From Clostridiales bacterium UBA6386 (GTDB lineage Bacteria > Bacillota > Clostridia > Oscillospirales > Oscillospiraceae): a stretch of DNA of 29,759 nt. The notes beneath the pieces are model-generated. The model saw nothing but the letters and a program-made list of their open reading frames with translations, made no database searches and had not been told where the DNA came from. The stretch covers positions 38,244-68,002 of the forward strand of contig DJQM01000045.1 of the NCBI GenBank assembly GCA_002437585.1, written 5' to 3'. Position 1 is the first letter of the stretch. Every line of letters starts with the position of its first letter. Of the stretch, positions 7,642-15,512 are shown piece by piece. Both the position numbers and the translations under genes were made by a program.

Positions 7642-9248
7642 CAGGCCTTCTCCTTCTTTTCCGCCATCCAGGCCAGGTAATCGTCATAGGTGCCGTACTT
7701 GTCGATGATGGTGCCGTCGGGCTGGAAGGCAATGACCCGGTTACAGGTGGAGGTCAGCATCTCGTGGTCGTGGGAGGCAAGCAAAACCACGCCGGAGAAC
7801 GCCTCCAGACCCTTGTTCACCGCCTGGATGGACTCCATGTCCAGGTGGTTGGTAGGCTGATCCAGAAGCACCACATTGGCACCGGAAAGCATCATTTTGC
7901 TGAGCATACAGCGTACCTTCTCGCCGCCGGACAGAACATTCACGGGCTTGAACACGTCCTCGTTGGAGAAAAGCATCCGACCCAGGAAGCCCCGGAGATA
8001 CACGTCGTCCTTCTTGGCGGAGTACTGCCGGAGCCAGTCCACCAGCTCCATGGTGTTGCCGTCAAAATAGGGGGAGTTGTCCTTGGGCAGGTAGCTGCGG
8101 ATGGTGGACACGCCCCACTTGACGCTGCCCTCGTCCGGCTCGATCTCACCCATGAGAATCCGGAACAGAGCGGTCTGAGCCAGCTCGTTTTCACCCACAA
8201 AGGCGATCTTGTCCGTCCGGTTCACGGAGAAATAGACCTTGTCCAGAAGCTTCACCCCGTCCACGGTCAGGGACACGTCCTTGACGGTGAGTACGTCCTT
8301 GCCCAGCTCCCGGTCGGACTGGAAGCCCACGAAGGGATACCGGCGGGTGGAGCAGGGCATTTCCTCCACGGTCAGCTTGTCCAGAAGCTTTCTGCGGGCG
8401 GTGGCCTGCTTGGCCTTGGACTTGTTGGCGGAGAACCGCTGAATGAACTGCTGCAGCTCCTCAATTTTCTCCTGGTTCTTCTTGTTCTTATTGCGCAGCA
8501 TGGCCTGCACCATCTGAGAGGACTCGTACCAGAAGTCGTAGTTGCCCACATACATCTTGATCTTGCCGTAGTCGATATCCACGGTGTGGGTGCACACGGT
8601 GTTCAGGAAGTGCCGGTCGTGGCTGACGGCAATGACCATGCCCGGGAAATCCAGCAGGAAGTCCTCCAGCCAGTTGATGGCCTCAATGTCCAGGTTGTTC
8701 GTCGGCTCGTCCAGCATGATGATGTCCGGATTGCCGAACAGAGCCTGGGCCAGCAGCACCTTCACCTTCAGACGGGGATCGGTGTCCGCCATCTGGTCAT
8801 AGTGCAGCTCCGTGCCGATGCCAAGGCCTTGCAGAAGCCGGGACGCGTCGGACTCGGCCTCCCAGCCCCCCAGCTCGGCGAACTCCGCCTCTAAGTCCGC
8901 AGCCCGCAGGCCGTCCTCGTCGGAAAAGTCCGGCTTTTCGTAGATGGCGTCCTTCTCCTTCATCACGTCGTACAGATGCTGGTTTCCCATGATGACGGTG
9001 TCGAGGACGGTATATTCGTCGTAGGCGTTCTGGTTCTGCTTCAGCACGGACACCCGCTTGGTGGGGTCGATGGTAACGGAGCCGGTGGTGGAATCCAGCT
9101 CTCCGGTGAGAATCCGCAGAAAGGTGGATTTGCCCGCGCCGTTGGCACCGATGATGCCGTAGCAGTTGCCGGGCAGGAATTGCAGATCCACATGCTGGAA
9201 CAGCCACTGGCCGCCGAACTGCATGCCGAGATTGCTAACTGTAATCAT
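7641..9248 (-). CDS. ABC-F family ATPase, YbiT-like, with degenerate second ATPase site
   Basis: This 535-aa protein has two ATP-binding cassettes, a linker rich in K/Q (about 250-300) and no membrane segment, as in ABC-F proteins that act on ribosomes. Cassette 1 has an intact Walker A (GANGAGKS, 34-41) and Walker B with catalytic glutamate (LDEPTNNLD, E181). Its signature loop is not LSGGQ, as in E. coli YbiT. Cassette 2 keeps LSGGE (439-443) and SHD (492-494), but its Walker A reads GENELAQT (352-359), without the usual GK, and its Walker B is LLDQP with Q464 in place of glutamate. The ATG at 9246-9248 has AAGGAG before it; the longer frame to 9305 runs into repeat DNA. Whether it is an antibiotic-resistance or a housekeeping factor is not decidable here. 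Confidence 0.9.
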   Translation of the reverse strand: MITVSNLGMQFGGQWLFQHVDLQFLPGNCYGIIGANGAGKSTFLRILTGELDSTTGSVTIDPTKRVSVLKQNQNAYDEYTVLDTVIMGNQHLYDVMKEKDAIYEKPDFSDEDGLRAADLEAEFAELGGWEAESDASRLLQGLGIGTELHYDQMADTDPRLKVKVLLAQALFGNPDIIMLDEPTNNLDIEAINWLEDFLLDFPGMVIAVSHDRHFLNTVCTHTVDIDYGKIKMYVGNYDFWYESSQMVQAMLRNKNKKNQEKIEELQQFIQRFSANKSKAKQATARRKLLDKLTVEEMPCSTRRYPFVGFQSDRELGKDVLTVKDVSLTVDGVKLLDKVYFSVNRTDKIAFVGENELAQTALFRILMGEIEPDEGSVKWGVSTIRSYLPKDNSPYFDGNTMELVDWLRQYSAKKDDVYLRGFLGRMLFSNEDVFKPVNVLSGGEKVRCMLSKMMLSGANVVLLDQPTNHLDMESIQAVNKGLEAFSGVVLLASHDHEMLTSTCNRVIAFQPDGTIIDKYGTYDDYLAWMAEKKEKA

Positions 9249-9288
9249 GAAATGTCTCCTTACAATGATGTTGAAAATTGGAAGCAGG

Positions 9289-9371
9289 CATGTAGGGGCG
9301 GCCACTGGCCGCCCGAAGTCCCCCGGCGCAAATCCGACCCGGGACGGGCGGCCACTGGCCGCCCCTACATG
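9289..9371. repeat. 27-bp near-perfect inverted repeat
   Basis: The left arm is 9289-9315 and the right arm 9345-9371. The arms start CATGTAGGGGCGG and are complementary at every base except the central one. Each arm also contains its own palindrome, GGCCACTGGCC. It lies 40 bp upstream of the ABC-F start, in the leader or promoter zone of that minus-strand operon. It resembles the small dispersed GC-rich palindromes seen in Oscillospiraceae genomes. Confidence 0.85.
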
Positions 9372-9382
9372 GATTTTTCCGC

Positions 9383-9408
9383 AGCCTTCCCCCAGGGGAA
9401 GGCTTTTT
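9383..9408. repeat. small palindrome with T-run
   Basis: GCCTTCCCC and GGGGAAGGC form a 9-bp stem with a 2-nt loop, followed on the plus strand by TTTTT. It has the shape of a plus-strand terminator, but there is no plus-strand gene before it, so it is more likely the edge of the neighbouring repeat cluster. Confidence 0.5.
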
Positions 9409-9474
9409 ACATACTCATACAGCGTAATGATAACATAGAATTGTAAATAAAGGAAGAACTTTTTTTGATAGGGG

Positions 9475-9502
9475 TTGCTTTTTCCAGCGGATGCGCTATA
9501 AT
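9475..9502 (+). promoter_or_regulatory. sigma-A promoter of htpG
   Basis: The -35 box TTGCTT (9475-9480), a 16-bp spacer and the perfect -10 box TATAAT (9497-9502) lie directly before the CIRCE operator. Transcription would start near 9509, inside the operator, leaving a leader of about 220 nt. Confidence 0.8.
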
Positions 9503-9503
9503 A

Positions 9504-9530
9504 TTAGCACTCATAATTAAAGAGTGCTAA
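9504..9530 (+). promoter_or_regulatory. CIRCE operator (HrcA binding site)
   Basis: TTAGCACTC, 9 bp, GAGTGCTAA is an exact match to the CIRCE consensus arms. It overlaps the expected transcription start of htpG, the classic position for HrcA repression relieved by heat. The hrcA gene itself is not in the window. Confidence 0.95.
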
Positions 9531-9541
9531 TAACGCTCTAA

Positions 9542-9702
9542 GGAAGCTCTGATTAAATCGGCAAGAGCTGGCAGCGAGAGATTTTGTTTCCAGACAAGGT
9601 TCAGAAAACGAGGGAATACTGTATGTATTTCTCGTTTTTTGAACCGCAGTCTGGGAGCAAAAGATCCGCCGTCCAGCCGCAGACGATTTATTCAGAGTTT
9701 CC
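9542..9702. repeat. palindromic repeat element C, inside the htpG leader
   Basis: The ends are GGAAGCTCTGATTAAATCG (9542-9560) and its complement with two mismatches (9684-9702). The arms pair almost throughout, through GGTTCA/TGAACC, to a centre GAATAC-TGTAT-GTATTTC. The element starts 12 bp after the CIRCE operator and ends about 30 bp before the htpG ATG, so it should be transcribed as a hairpin of about 160 nt in the mRNA leader. Confidence 0.85.
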
Positions 9703-9731
9703 CTAATCAAGACAAAGGATGTGCATGATTT

Positions 9732-11636
9732 ATGGAAAAGCAGCAATTCAAGGCAGAGTCCCAGCGTCTGCTGGATCTGATGATTAACTCGATTTATACC
9801 CACCGGGAGATTTTCCTTCGGGAAATCATCTCCAACGCCTCCGACGCCATCGACAAGCTGGCCTACACCGCCCTGACCGACGACAAGGTAGGGCTGAACC
9901 GGGACGACTTCGCTATCACCATCACCCGTGACCCGGAGCACCGTACTCTGACGGTCTCCGACAACGGCATCGGCATGAACAAGGCTGAAATGGAGGAAAA
10001 TCTGGGTACCATCGCCAAGTCCGGCTCCCTGGGCTTCAAGCAGGCCATGGAGAAAAATGAGGATATCGACATCATCGGCCAGTTCGGCGTTGGCTTCTAC
10101 TCCGCCTTCATGGTAGCCTCCTCCGTCACCGTGATCTCCAAGAAATACGGCGAGGACACCGCCTGGAAGTGGGTCTCCAACGGTACCGACGGCTACACCA
10201 TCGAGGAAACCACCAAGGATGCTCCCGGCACCGACGTGATCATGACCCTGAAAGCGGACACCGATGACGAGAAATATTCCACCTACTTAGAGGAATATGA
10301 AATCCGGAACCTGGTTCGCAAGTACTCCGACTACATCCGCTATCCTATCAAGATGGAGGTCACCAAGACCCGTCCTGTGGAGGAGCCGCAAGCCGAGGGC
10401 GAGGAAAAGAAGGAGCCAAAGTACGAAGAGTATCAGGAAATGGAAACTCTGAACTCCATGGTTCCCATCTGGCAGCGAGCCAAGAAGGATGTCACCGAGG
10501 AGGAGTACGACAACTTCTATCGGGAGAAGTTCTTCGACTACACCAAGCCTTTGAAGGTGATCCACTTCGGCGTGGAGGGCGCCGTCAGCTTCAAGGCACT
10601 GCTGTATATCCCCGGCAAGGCTCCCTACGACTTCTACACCAAGGACTTCAAGCGGGGTCTGCAGCTGTACTCCTCCGGCGTGATGATTATGGAAAACTGC
10701 GAGGATCTGCTGCCTGAGCACTTCCGGTTCGTCCGGGGCGTGGTGGACAGCCAGGACTTGTCTCTGAACATCAGCCGGGAGATGCTCCAGCACAACCGTC
10801 AGCTGACCATCATCGCCCGGAACATCGAAAAGAAGATCAAGTCCGAGCTGAAGAATATGCTGGATAACGATCGGGCAAAATATGAGGAGTTCTACGCCGT
10901 CTTCGGCCGTCAGCTGAAATACGGCACCGTAGCCGACTACGGCGCCCACAAAGAGACTTGCCAGGATCTTCTGCTGTTCTACAGCCACAAGCAGGGCAAG
11001 CTGATTACCCTGAAGGAATATGTGGATGCCATGGCCGAAGGCCAGGAGAAAATCTACTTCGCCCCCGGCGAAAACCGGGAGCGGCTGGCCAAGCTGCCTC
11101 AGGTGGAGACCCTTTCTAAGAAGGGCTATGACGTGCTGCTCTTTGCTGAGGATGTGGATGAGTTCATCCCCCAGACCCTGATGACCTACATGGAGAAGAA
11201 GTTCTGCAACGTGGCCACGGAGGATCTGGGTCTGAAGACCGAGGAGGAAAAGAAGGAAGCCGAGGAGAAGGCCGAGGAAATGAAGGGTCTTCTGACCTTC
11301 GTCAAGGAGACCCTGGGCGATCAGGTCAAGGAGGTCAGGCTCTCCGCCGATCTGGGCAGCCACCCCGCCTGCATGGTTCCCGATTCCGGCATGAGCTTCG
11401 AAATGGAGAAGTACATGAAGAAGGCCAACCCGGAATTCGCCTTCCCTGTTGGCCGGATTCTGGAGCTGAACCCGGAGCACGAGGCGGTGAAGGCTCTGCA
11501 GAAGGCCATGACCGAGGATCCCGTGAAGGCTAAGGATTACGCCCAGCTGCTGTGCTATCAGGCTCAGCTGATGGCGGAGCTGCCCCTGGAGGATCCCTAT
11601 GCCTACACCGAATTGGTCTGCAAGCTGATGAAGTAA
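9732..11636 (+). CDS. htpG: molecular chaperone HtpG (Hsp90)
   Basis: This 634-aa cytoplasmic ATP-dependent chaperone has the usual HtpG length. The GHKL ATPase domain is at the N-terminus, with REIISNASDA (catalytic Glu and Mg-binding Asn), DNGIGM and GQFGVGFYSAFMV. The middle domain carries the GVVDSQDLSLNISREMLQ block with the conserved catalytic-loop arginine. A charged linker rich in E and K lies near residues 217-237, and the C-terminal dimerisation domain ends at the stop. A ribosome site (AAAGGA) lies about 12 nt upstream of the ATG. Expression should follow HrcA through the CIRCE at 9504-9530. Confidence 0.97.
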   Translation: MEKQQFKAESQRLLDLMINSIYTHREIFLREIISNASDAIDKLAYTALTDDKVGLNRDDFAITITRDPEHRTLTVSDNGIGMNKAEMEENLGTIAKSGSLGFKQAMEKNEDIDIIGQFGVGFYSAFMVASSVTVISKKYGEDTAWKWVSNGTDGYTIEETTKDAPGTDVIMTLKADTDDEKYSTYLEEYEIRNLVRKYSDYIRYPIKMEVTKTRPVEEPQAEGEEKKEPKYEEYQEMETLNSMVPIWQRAKKDVTEEEYDNFYREKFFDYTKPLKVIHFGVEGAVSFKALLYIPGKAPYDFYTKDFKRGLQLYSSGVMIMENCEDLLPEHFRFVRGVVDSQDLSLNISREMLQHNRQLTIIARNIEKKIKSELKNMLDNDRAKYEEFYAVFGRQLKYGTVADYGAHKETCQDLLLFYSHKQGKLITLKEYVDAMAEGQEKIYFAPGENRERLAKLPQVETLSKKGYDVLLFAEDVDEFIPQTLMTYMEKKFCNVATEDLGLKTEEEKKEAEEKAEEMKGLLTFVKETLGDQVKEVRLSADLGSHPACMVPDSGMSFEMEKYMKKANPEFAFPVGRILELNPEHEAVKALQKAMTEDPVKAKDYAQLLCYQAQLMAELPLEDPYAYTELVCKLMK

Positions 11637-11638
11637 CC

Positions 11639-11670
11639 TTTTCGGGGGTGCCGCCTGACACCCCCGAAAA
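11639..11670 (+). terminator. hairpin after htpG
   Basis: TTTTCGGGGGTG and CACCCCCGAAAA form a perfect 12-bp stem with an 8-nt loop just past the htpG stop. The following tract (AGATTTGATT) is only moderately T-rich, so read-through into the next gene is possible. A second small hairpin, GATTGCC/GGCAATC, follows at 11677-11696. Confidence 0.65.
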
Positions 11671-11741
11671 AGATTTGATTGCCTTTTGGGGCAATCTGTG
11701 ATACACTTCCCGTAACCGATAGAGAAAGTAAGGTGCGAATT

Positions 11742-12398
11742 ATGGATATGACCGTGAATTATCTGGCGCTGCTGACGCAAAGCCTTCTGGGCGCTCCCAT
11801 GCTGCTGGCGATAGCCAGCTATGTGCTCACCGCCCTGGCTCTGTACACCGTGGCCCGGCGCAGAGGACTGAAATACCCCTGGCTGGCCTGGATTCCTGTG
11901 GCCGACTGCTGGCTGCTTGGCTCCCTGTCCGATCAGTACCAGTATGTGGTGAAGGGCGAACATACCCACCGGCGGGCTTTCCTGCTGTGCTTCCGGATCC
12001 TGACGGTGCTGCTGACCGTGTCCCTGCTGGGGCTTGTGGGTACCTTGTGCTTCCAGGTCTTCGGCGGCATGATGCGCCAGGATGTAATGCCTGACCTGTT
12101 CTGGATGCAGATTCTCCGCCAGGCGACCAGTCTTCTGGTGGTGGGACTGCCGCTGCTGGGCATTGTCGTCGCCTACTGGGTCTTCCGGTTCATGGCACTG
12201 TATGACGTGTACCGTTCCATGGAGCCGGAAAACGCGGTGCTGTTCCTGGTGCTGAGCATTCTGTTCCGGATCACCGAGCCATTCTTCCTGTTCTTCAGCC
12301 GGGACAAGGACGGCGGTATGCCGCCCCGGAAGGAGCCGGAAGCTGCCCCTGAGGAGCATTCCAACGACTGGGTGGATACCCAGGAGGATGAGCTGTAA
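11742..12398 (+). CDS. small polytopic membrane protein, function unknown
   Basis: This 218-aa protein starts MDMTVNYLALL, preceded by AAGTAAGGTG; a longer frame from 11679 lacks a ribosome site. Hydrophobic segments lie near residues 10-35, 78-105, 123-145 and 165-185. A conserved-looking cytoplasmic stretch RRRGLKYPWLAWIPVADCW is followed by SLSDQYQYVVKG. The C-terminus after about 185 is charged, proline-rich and soluble. I recognise it only as a type of membrane protein common in gut Clostridia, with no assigned function. It follows htpG on the same strand and may share its transcript by read-through. Confidence 0.75.
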   Translation: MDMTVNYLALLTQSLLGAPMLLAIASYVLTALALYTVARRRGLKYPWLAWIPVADCWLLGSLSDQYQYVVKGEHTHRRAFLLCFRILTVLLTVSLLGLVGTLCFQVFGGMMRQDVMPDLFWMQILRQATSLLVVGLPLLGIVVAYWVFRFMALYDVYRSMEPENAVLFLVLSILFRITEPFFLFFSRDKDGGMPPRKEPEAAPEEHSNDWVDTQEDEL

Positions 12399-12406
12399 AT
12401 ACGGTT

Positions 12407-12443
12407 AAAAAGAAGGTCGTTGCATTGCAGCGGCCTTCTTTTT
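12407..12443. terminator. bidirectional terminator between convergent genes
   Basis: An 18-nt arm beginning AAAAAGAAGG pairs, with a few G-U pairs, to an arm ending CCTTCTTTTT. A-runs and T-runs on opposite sides let it work for both the membrane protein gene (plus) and the ATP-grasp gene (minus, stop at 12456). Confidence 0.85.
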
Positions 12444-12455
12444 CTATGCTTTCCC

Positions 12456-13649
12456 TTATTCGTACCGGGCGGCCAGATCGTCGTAAAAGGCCATCAGCTC
12501 TTCCTCCGTGTCGAAAATAGCCACATACATCTGATTGGCCATAGCACCGGACAGCGCGTCCGGAATCCGGCCCCACATGACCATGTGAGAGCCGTACTTC
12601 ATCATGACCTCGTAATCGTCCAGCTTGTAGTGCCGACCGTCCCGGCGGCCATAGAAGGCGCAGTAGTGATGAGCGCCGATGGGCTTGGTGTTCCGGTCGA
12701 AGGCCACCATATCCGCCCAGATTTTATATACGTCGGTTTCCTGGGAATAGTTATACATTTCCGGGGTAAAGCCGCCGCAGGGACGCATGTTGACCTCCAG
12801 CCCCAGCACGTCGCCCTTCTTGCCCAGGCCTTCCTGATCCGCGTTCAGGACGAAGAATTCCAGATGGATAAACCGGCTCTTGACACCGAAGGCCTTCACC
12901 GTGGCAAGACCCGCCTGACGGATGTTCTCCGGCAGATCCTTCACCAGATAATAGACGGAATCATCATTATTGTTCACGATATCCATAATGGACACAGGCG
13001 AAATGTTGCCCGACTCGAAGAGCATATTGCCATGAGAATCCACAATGCCGTCAAAGGTCTGGACGTAGCCGTTGACAAACTCCTCCATGATGTAAACCGC
13101 CGGATCCTTGGTGCTTACGAACCGCCGGACATCCTCGTCGGAGTGGAGCTTGTAGGTGTTATTGGCACCCACGCCATTGTCAGGCTTGACGACCACGGGA
13201 TAGCCCACGGTGTGGGCAAATTCCAGAGCGTCCTCCAGTCCCTCCACCAGGTGATACCGGGCGGTGGGCAGGCCGGCCTTGGCATAATAGGCCTTCATGG
13301 CGGACTTGAATTTGAATTTGTCCATTTCGTCCAGCTTGGGGCCGGTGGTGATGTTGAACTCCGTGCGCAGCCAGGCGTCCCGCATGAGCCAGTACTCGTT
13401 GTTGCTTTCCAGCCAGTCGATCTTGCCGTATTTGAAGGTGAAGAAGGCCACAGCCTTGAACACCTCGTCGTTATTTTCCAGGGAGCTGACCTTGTAATAT
13501 TCGTGCAGCGAATCCTTCAGTTCCTGCAGAAGCTGGTCATAGGGGCAGTCGCCGATGCCCAGCACCCGCATACCGTTGTTCTTCAGCTCCCGGCAGAACT
13601 TCCAGTAGGTCATGGGGAAGTTGGGGGAAATAAAAATAAAGTTCTTCAT
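12456..13649 (-). CDS. ATP-grasp domain ligase
   Basis: This 397-aa cytoplasmic protein has an N-terminal pre-ATP-grasp fold (MKNFIFISPNFPMTYW). The ATP-binding strand VVVKPDNGVGANN lies at 152-164, YIMEEFVNG at 186-194, and the metal-binding LEVNMRP at 284-290 followed by CGGFTPEMYN. ATP-grasp ligases join a carboxylate, through an acyl phosphate, to an amine or thiol. The substrate is not evident, and there is no biotin, purine or peptidoglycan signature. It is the third gene of an operon behind two esterases (31 bp gap), with GGAG about 12 nt upstream of the start. The context suggests a small biosynthetic or salvage pathway making or processing an ester or amide. Confidence 0.88.
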   Translation of the reverse strand: MKNFIFISPNFPMTYWKFCRELKNNGMRVLGIGDCPYDQLLQELKDSLHEYYKVSSLENNDEVFKAVAFFTFKYGKIDWLESNNEYWLMRDAWLRTEFNITTGPKLDEMDKFKFKSAMKAYYAKAGLPTARYHLVEGLEDALEFAHTVGYPVVVKPDNGVGANNTYKLHSDEDVRRFVSTKDPAVYIMEEFVNGYVQTFDGIVDSHGNMLFESGNISPVSIMDIVNNNDDSVYYLVKDLPENIRQAGLATVKAFGVKSRFIHLEFFVLNADQEGLGKKGDVLGLEVNMRPCGGFTPEMYNYSQETDVYKIWADMVAFDRNTKPIGAHHYCAFYGRRDGRHYKLDDYEVMMKYGSHMVMWGRIPDALSGAMANQMYVAIFDTEEELMAFYDDLAARYE

Positions 13650-13680
13650 TTTCAGTAAAATCTCCTTATATCGCTATCTT

Positions 13681-14433
13681 TCATCCCAGAAACCAAGGCA
13701 AATAGGTTTCTACCATCTTGAACCACCAGGGCCAGTCGTGGTTCACGTCCAGACCCCAGTACTCGAACCGGGTGTGAATACCCTTCTGGCGGCACACCGC
13801 GTCCAGCCACCGGGTGGATGCCAGCAGCGGCTCCTCCCAGGCGCCCTGGCCGCAGACGATCAGGCTCTTCTGGTGGTTGTACAGATCCATATACCAGTGG
13901 TCGGCGGGCATGTTCTGCAGGTACAGGCAGGGGCAGTTATTGTAAACCAGGTCGTCGCAGTAGTCGCCGAAGAACTCCCGGTTGTCGTACAGGCCGGAAA
14001 TGGCGAAGCAGCTGTCGAACAGGTCGGGACGGCGGTAATAGAGGTTCGCCGCGTGCATGGCACCCATGGACGCGCCGAAGGTCAGAATGCCCTGGTCATA
14101 GCCATTGGCAAGACCCGCGATGTGGCGGATGGTGGGAACCATTTCGTTCACAATATAATTGAACCACTTCTCATGGTTTTCGATGCGCCAGCGGTTGTCC
14201 GCGCCGATGGCCGCCCAGGACTCGTTGTCAATGGTGTCCACAGAGAAGACCATGCAGCGTCCCGACTCGATCCAGGGTGCCCAGTGGTCAACCATGTGGA
14301 AGTCCTCAAAGTCCCAGAAACGCCCGGCCTGACAGGGAATGAACATGACGGGCTTTCCGCCGGAGCCGTAGATTTTGAACTCCATGTCCCGGTTTAAGTA
14401 GCTGCTCCAATGCTTTTCGTAACGAATTTCCAT
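13681..14433 (-). CDS. esterase, alpha/beta-hydrolase fold (esterase D-like)
   Basis: This 250-aa protein has no signal peptide. The nucleophile elbow is GASMGA with Ser122. A candidate catalytic His lies in the C-terminal GLDVNHDWPWW stretch, and there is an unusually high number of Trp and Tyr residues. It belongs to the putative-esterase group that includes esterase D and enterochelin esterase-like proteins. It starts 16 bp after the stop of the first esterase and is followed by the ATP-grasp gene. It is a distant relative of its neighbour rather than a recent duplicate. The substrate is unknown. Confidence 0.83.
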   Translation of the reverse strand: MEIRYEKHWSSYLNRDMEFKIYGSGGKPVMFIPCQAGRFWDFEDFHMVDHWAPWIESGRCMVFSVDTIDNESWAAIGADNRWRIENHEKWFNYIVNEMVPTIRHIAGLANGYDQGILTFGASMGAMHAANLYYRRPDLFDSCFAISGLYDNREFFGDYCDDLVYNNCPCLYLQNMPADHWYMDLYNHQKSLIVCGQGAWEEPLLASTRWLDAVCRQKGIHTRFEYWGLDVNHDWPWWFKMVETYLPWFLG

Positions 14434-14449
14434 TTTCTTCTATCCTCTC

Positions 14450-15205
14450 TTATAATCCTAAGCACTCCATAAAAACAGGGATCTGCCGCTCCCAGCTGGC
14501 CTCGCAGTGGCTGCCGCCGGGGACGATCCGCAGTGCCAGATTCACCCGCTTGGTCAGCAGCAGGTACGCCGTGGAGATCATGGATTCCTGGGTGGCCGCG
14601 TGGTTGAACATCTCCAGCTCGCCGTAGTCCATGTAGACGGTGGTGTCCCGGCGGATATTGGCTCTGGCTACCATTTCCAGCACCTTTCCCGGCGCCACCC
14701 ACAGACTGGGAGACAGGCAGGCCGCCCGCTGGAACACATGGTTGTAGGCCGTCACCCCGTACAGAGCCATCAGCCCGCCCATGGAGGAACCGGCGATGAT
14801 CGTATGGTTCCGGTCGGGCAGAGTGCGGCAATGCCCGTCAATATAGGGCTTCAGTTCCCTGACCATCCAGTTCAGCATCACGCCGCCCTTGCCCCGGACA
14901 GTGGCGTGCTCGGAATTGGTGTAGGTCATAGGGGAATACTCGATAAGCCGCCGGTTTCCTTCGTGGTTGCACTCCACGGCGACGACGATCAGATCCTTCG
15001 GGTGATCCTCCAGGAATTTCGCCATGCCCCAGGACTTGCCGTAGGTAGCGTCCTCGTCAAAGAACACGTTGTGGCCGTCGAACATGTACATGACAGGATA
15101 CCGCTTGTCCGGATTTTCCCCGTAGTCCGCAGGCAGCCACAGGTATGCCCGCCGGGGCGCGTCCCCGGAAAGCTTCGGGATCGTCACATCCCATTGATAG
15201 ACCAT
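14450..15205 (-). CDS. esterase, alpha/beta-hydrolase fold (enterochelin esterase-like)
   Basis: This 251-aa protein is read from MVYQWDVTIP. I chose this start because a near-consensus promoter lies at 15257-15285, so the transcript begins near 15250 and upstream in-frame codons would be untranscribed. The fold markers are YLWLPADYG, VMYMFDGHNVF (34-48), the nucleophile elbow GSSMGG (Ser141) and a C-terminal GGSHCEASW holding the likely catalytic His. These match the Fes/IroE-like putative esterases. No signal peptide is seen. It is the first gene of the operon with a second esterase and an ATP-grasp ligase. Confidence 0.83.
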   Translation of the reverse strand: MVYQWDVTIPKLSGDAPRRAYLWLPADYGENPDKRYPVMYMFDGHNVFFDEDATYGKSWGMAKFLEDHPKDLIVVAVECNHEGNRRLIEYSPMTYTNSEHATVRGKGGVMLNWMVRELKPYIDGHCRTLPDRNHTIIAGSSMGGLMALYGVTAYNHVFQRAACLSPSLWVAPGKVLEMVARANIRRDTTVYMDYGELEMFNHAATQESMISTAYLLLTKRVNLALRIVPGGSHCEASWERQIPVFMECLGL

Positions 15206-15256
15206 TTTCCCATCTTCTCTCCAAATAATATGGGCATTGCGCCAACTATCCGGGAT

Positions 15257-15285
15257 AGTATAATCGGAAAGAGGAAAAATGTCAA
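15257..15285 (-). promoter_or_regulatory. sigma-A promoter of the esterase/ATP-grasp operon
   Basis: On the minus strand, TTGACA (15280-15285), a 17-bp spacer and TATACT (15257-15262) are near consensus. The expected start is near 15250, about 45 nt before the ATG at 15205. No operator is obvious. This is the strongest-looking promoter in the window. Confidence 0.85.
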
Positions 15286-15442
15286 TTGCTCGGAAGGGAA
15301 ATAGTGTATTTACACAAAAAGCATTCGCCCACAGCCCGGAGACATGCGAAAATTGCCCTGCCGTTTTTTGAAATTTCTTCATTTTTGTGATTTTCCACAA
15401 AAGGAATTGGGGAAACCTCCCAAATTCCGGCGCAAAAAAGCA

Positions 15443-15471
15443 TTGAAAAAGCCGGTTTCTCAGAGTATACT
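15443..15471 (+). promoter_or_regulatory. sigma-A promoter of the permease gene
   Basis: TTGAAA (15443-15448), a 17-bp spacer and TATACT (15466-15471). It leaves a leader of about 120 nt containing the hairpin at 15513-15539. Together with the divergent promoter at 15257-15285 it accounts for the gene-free stretch 15206-15600. Confidence 0.8.
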
Positions 15472-15512
15472 GACTTGTGATATCGGGGAAGCTTCGGTTT
15501 CATCGGCAAGCA

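Noticed and set aside
10287..12359. A minus-strand open frame of 690 codons opposite htpG and the membrane protein
   Set aside because: It is composed of repetitive L, H, Q and G residues with no domain pattern, and it is antisense to a clear HtpG. It is a codon-bias shadow.
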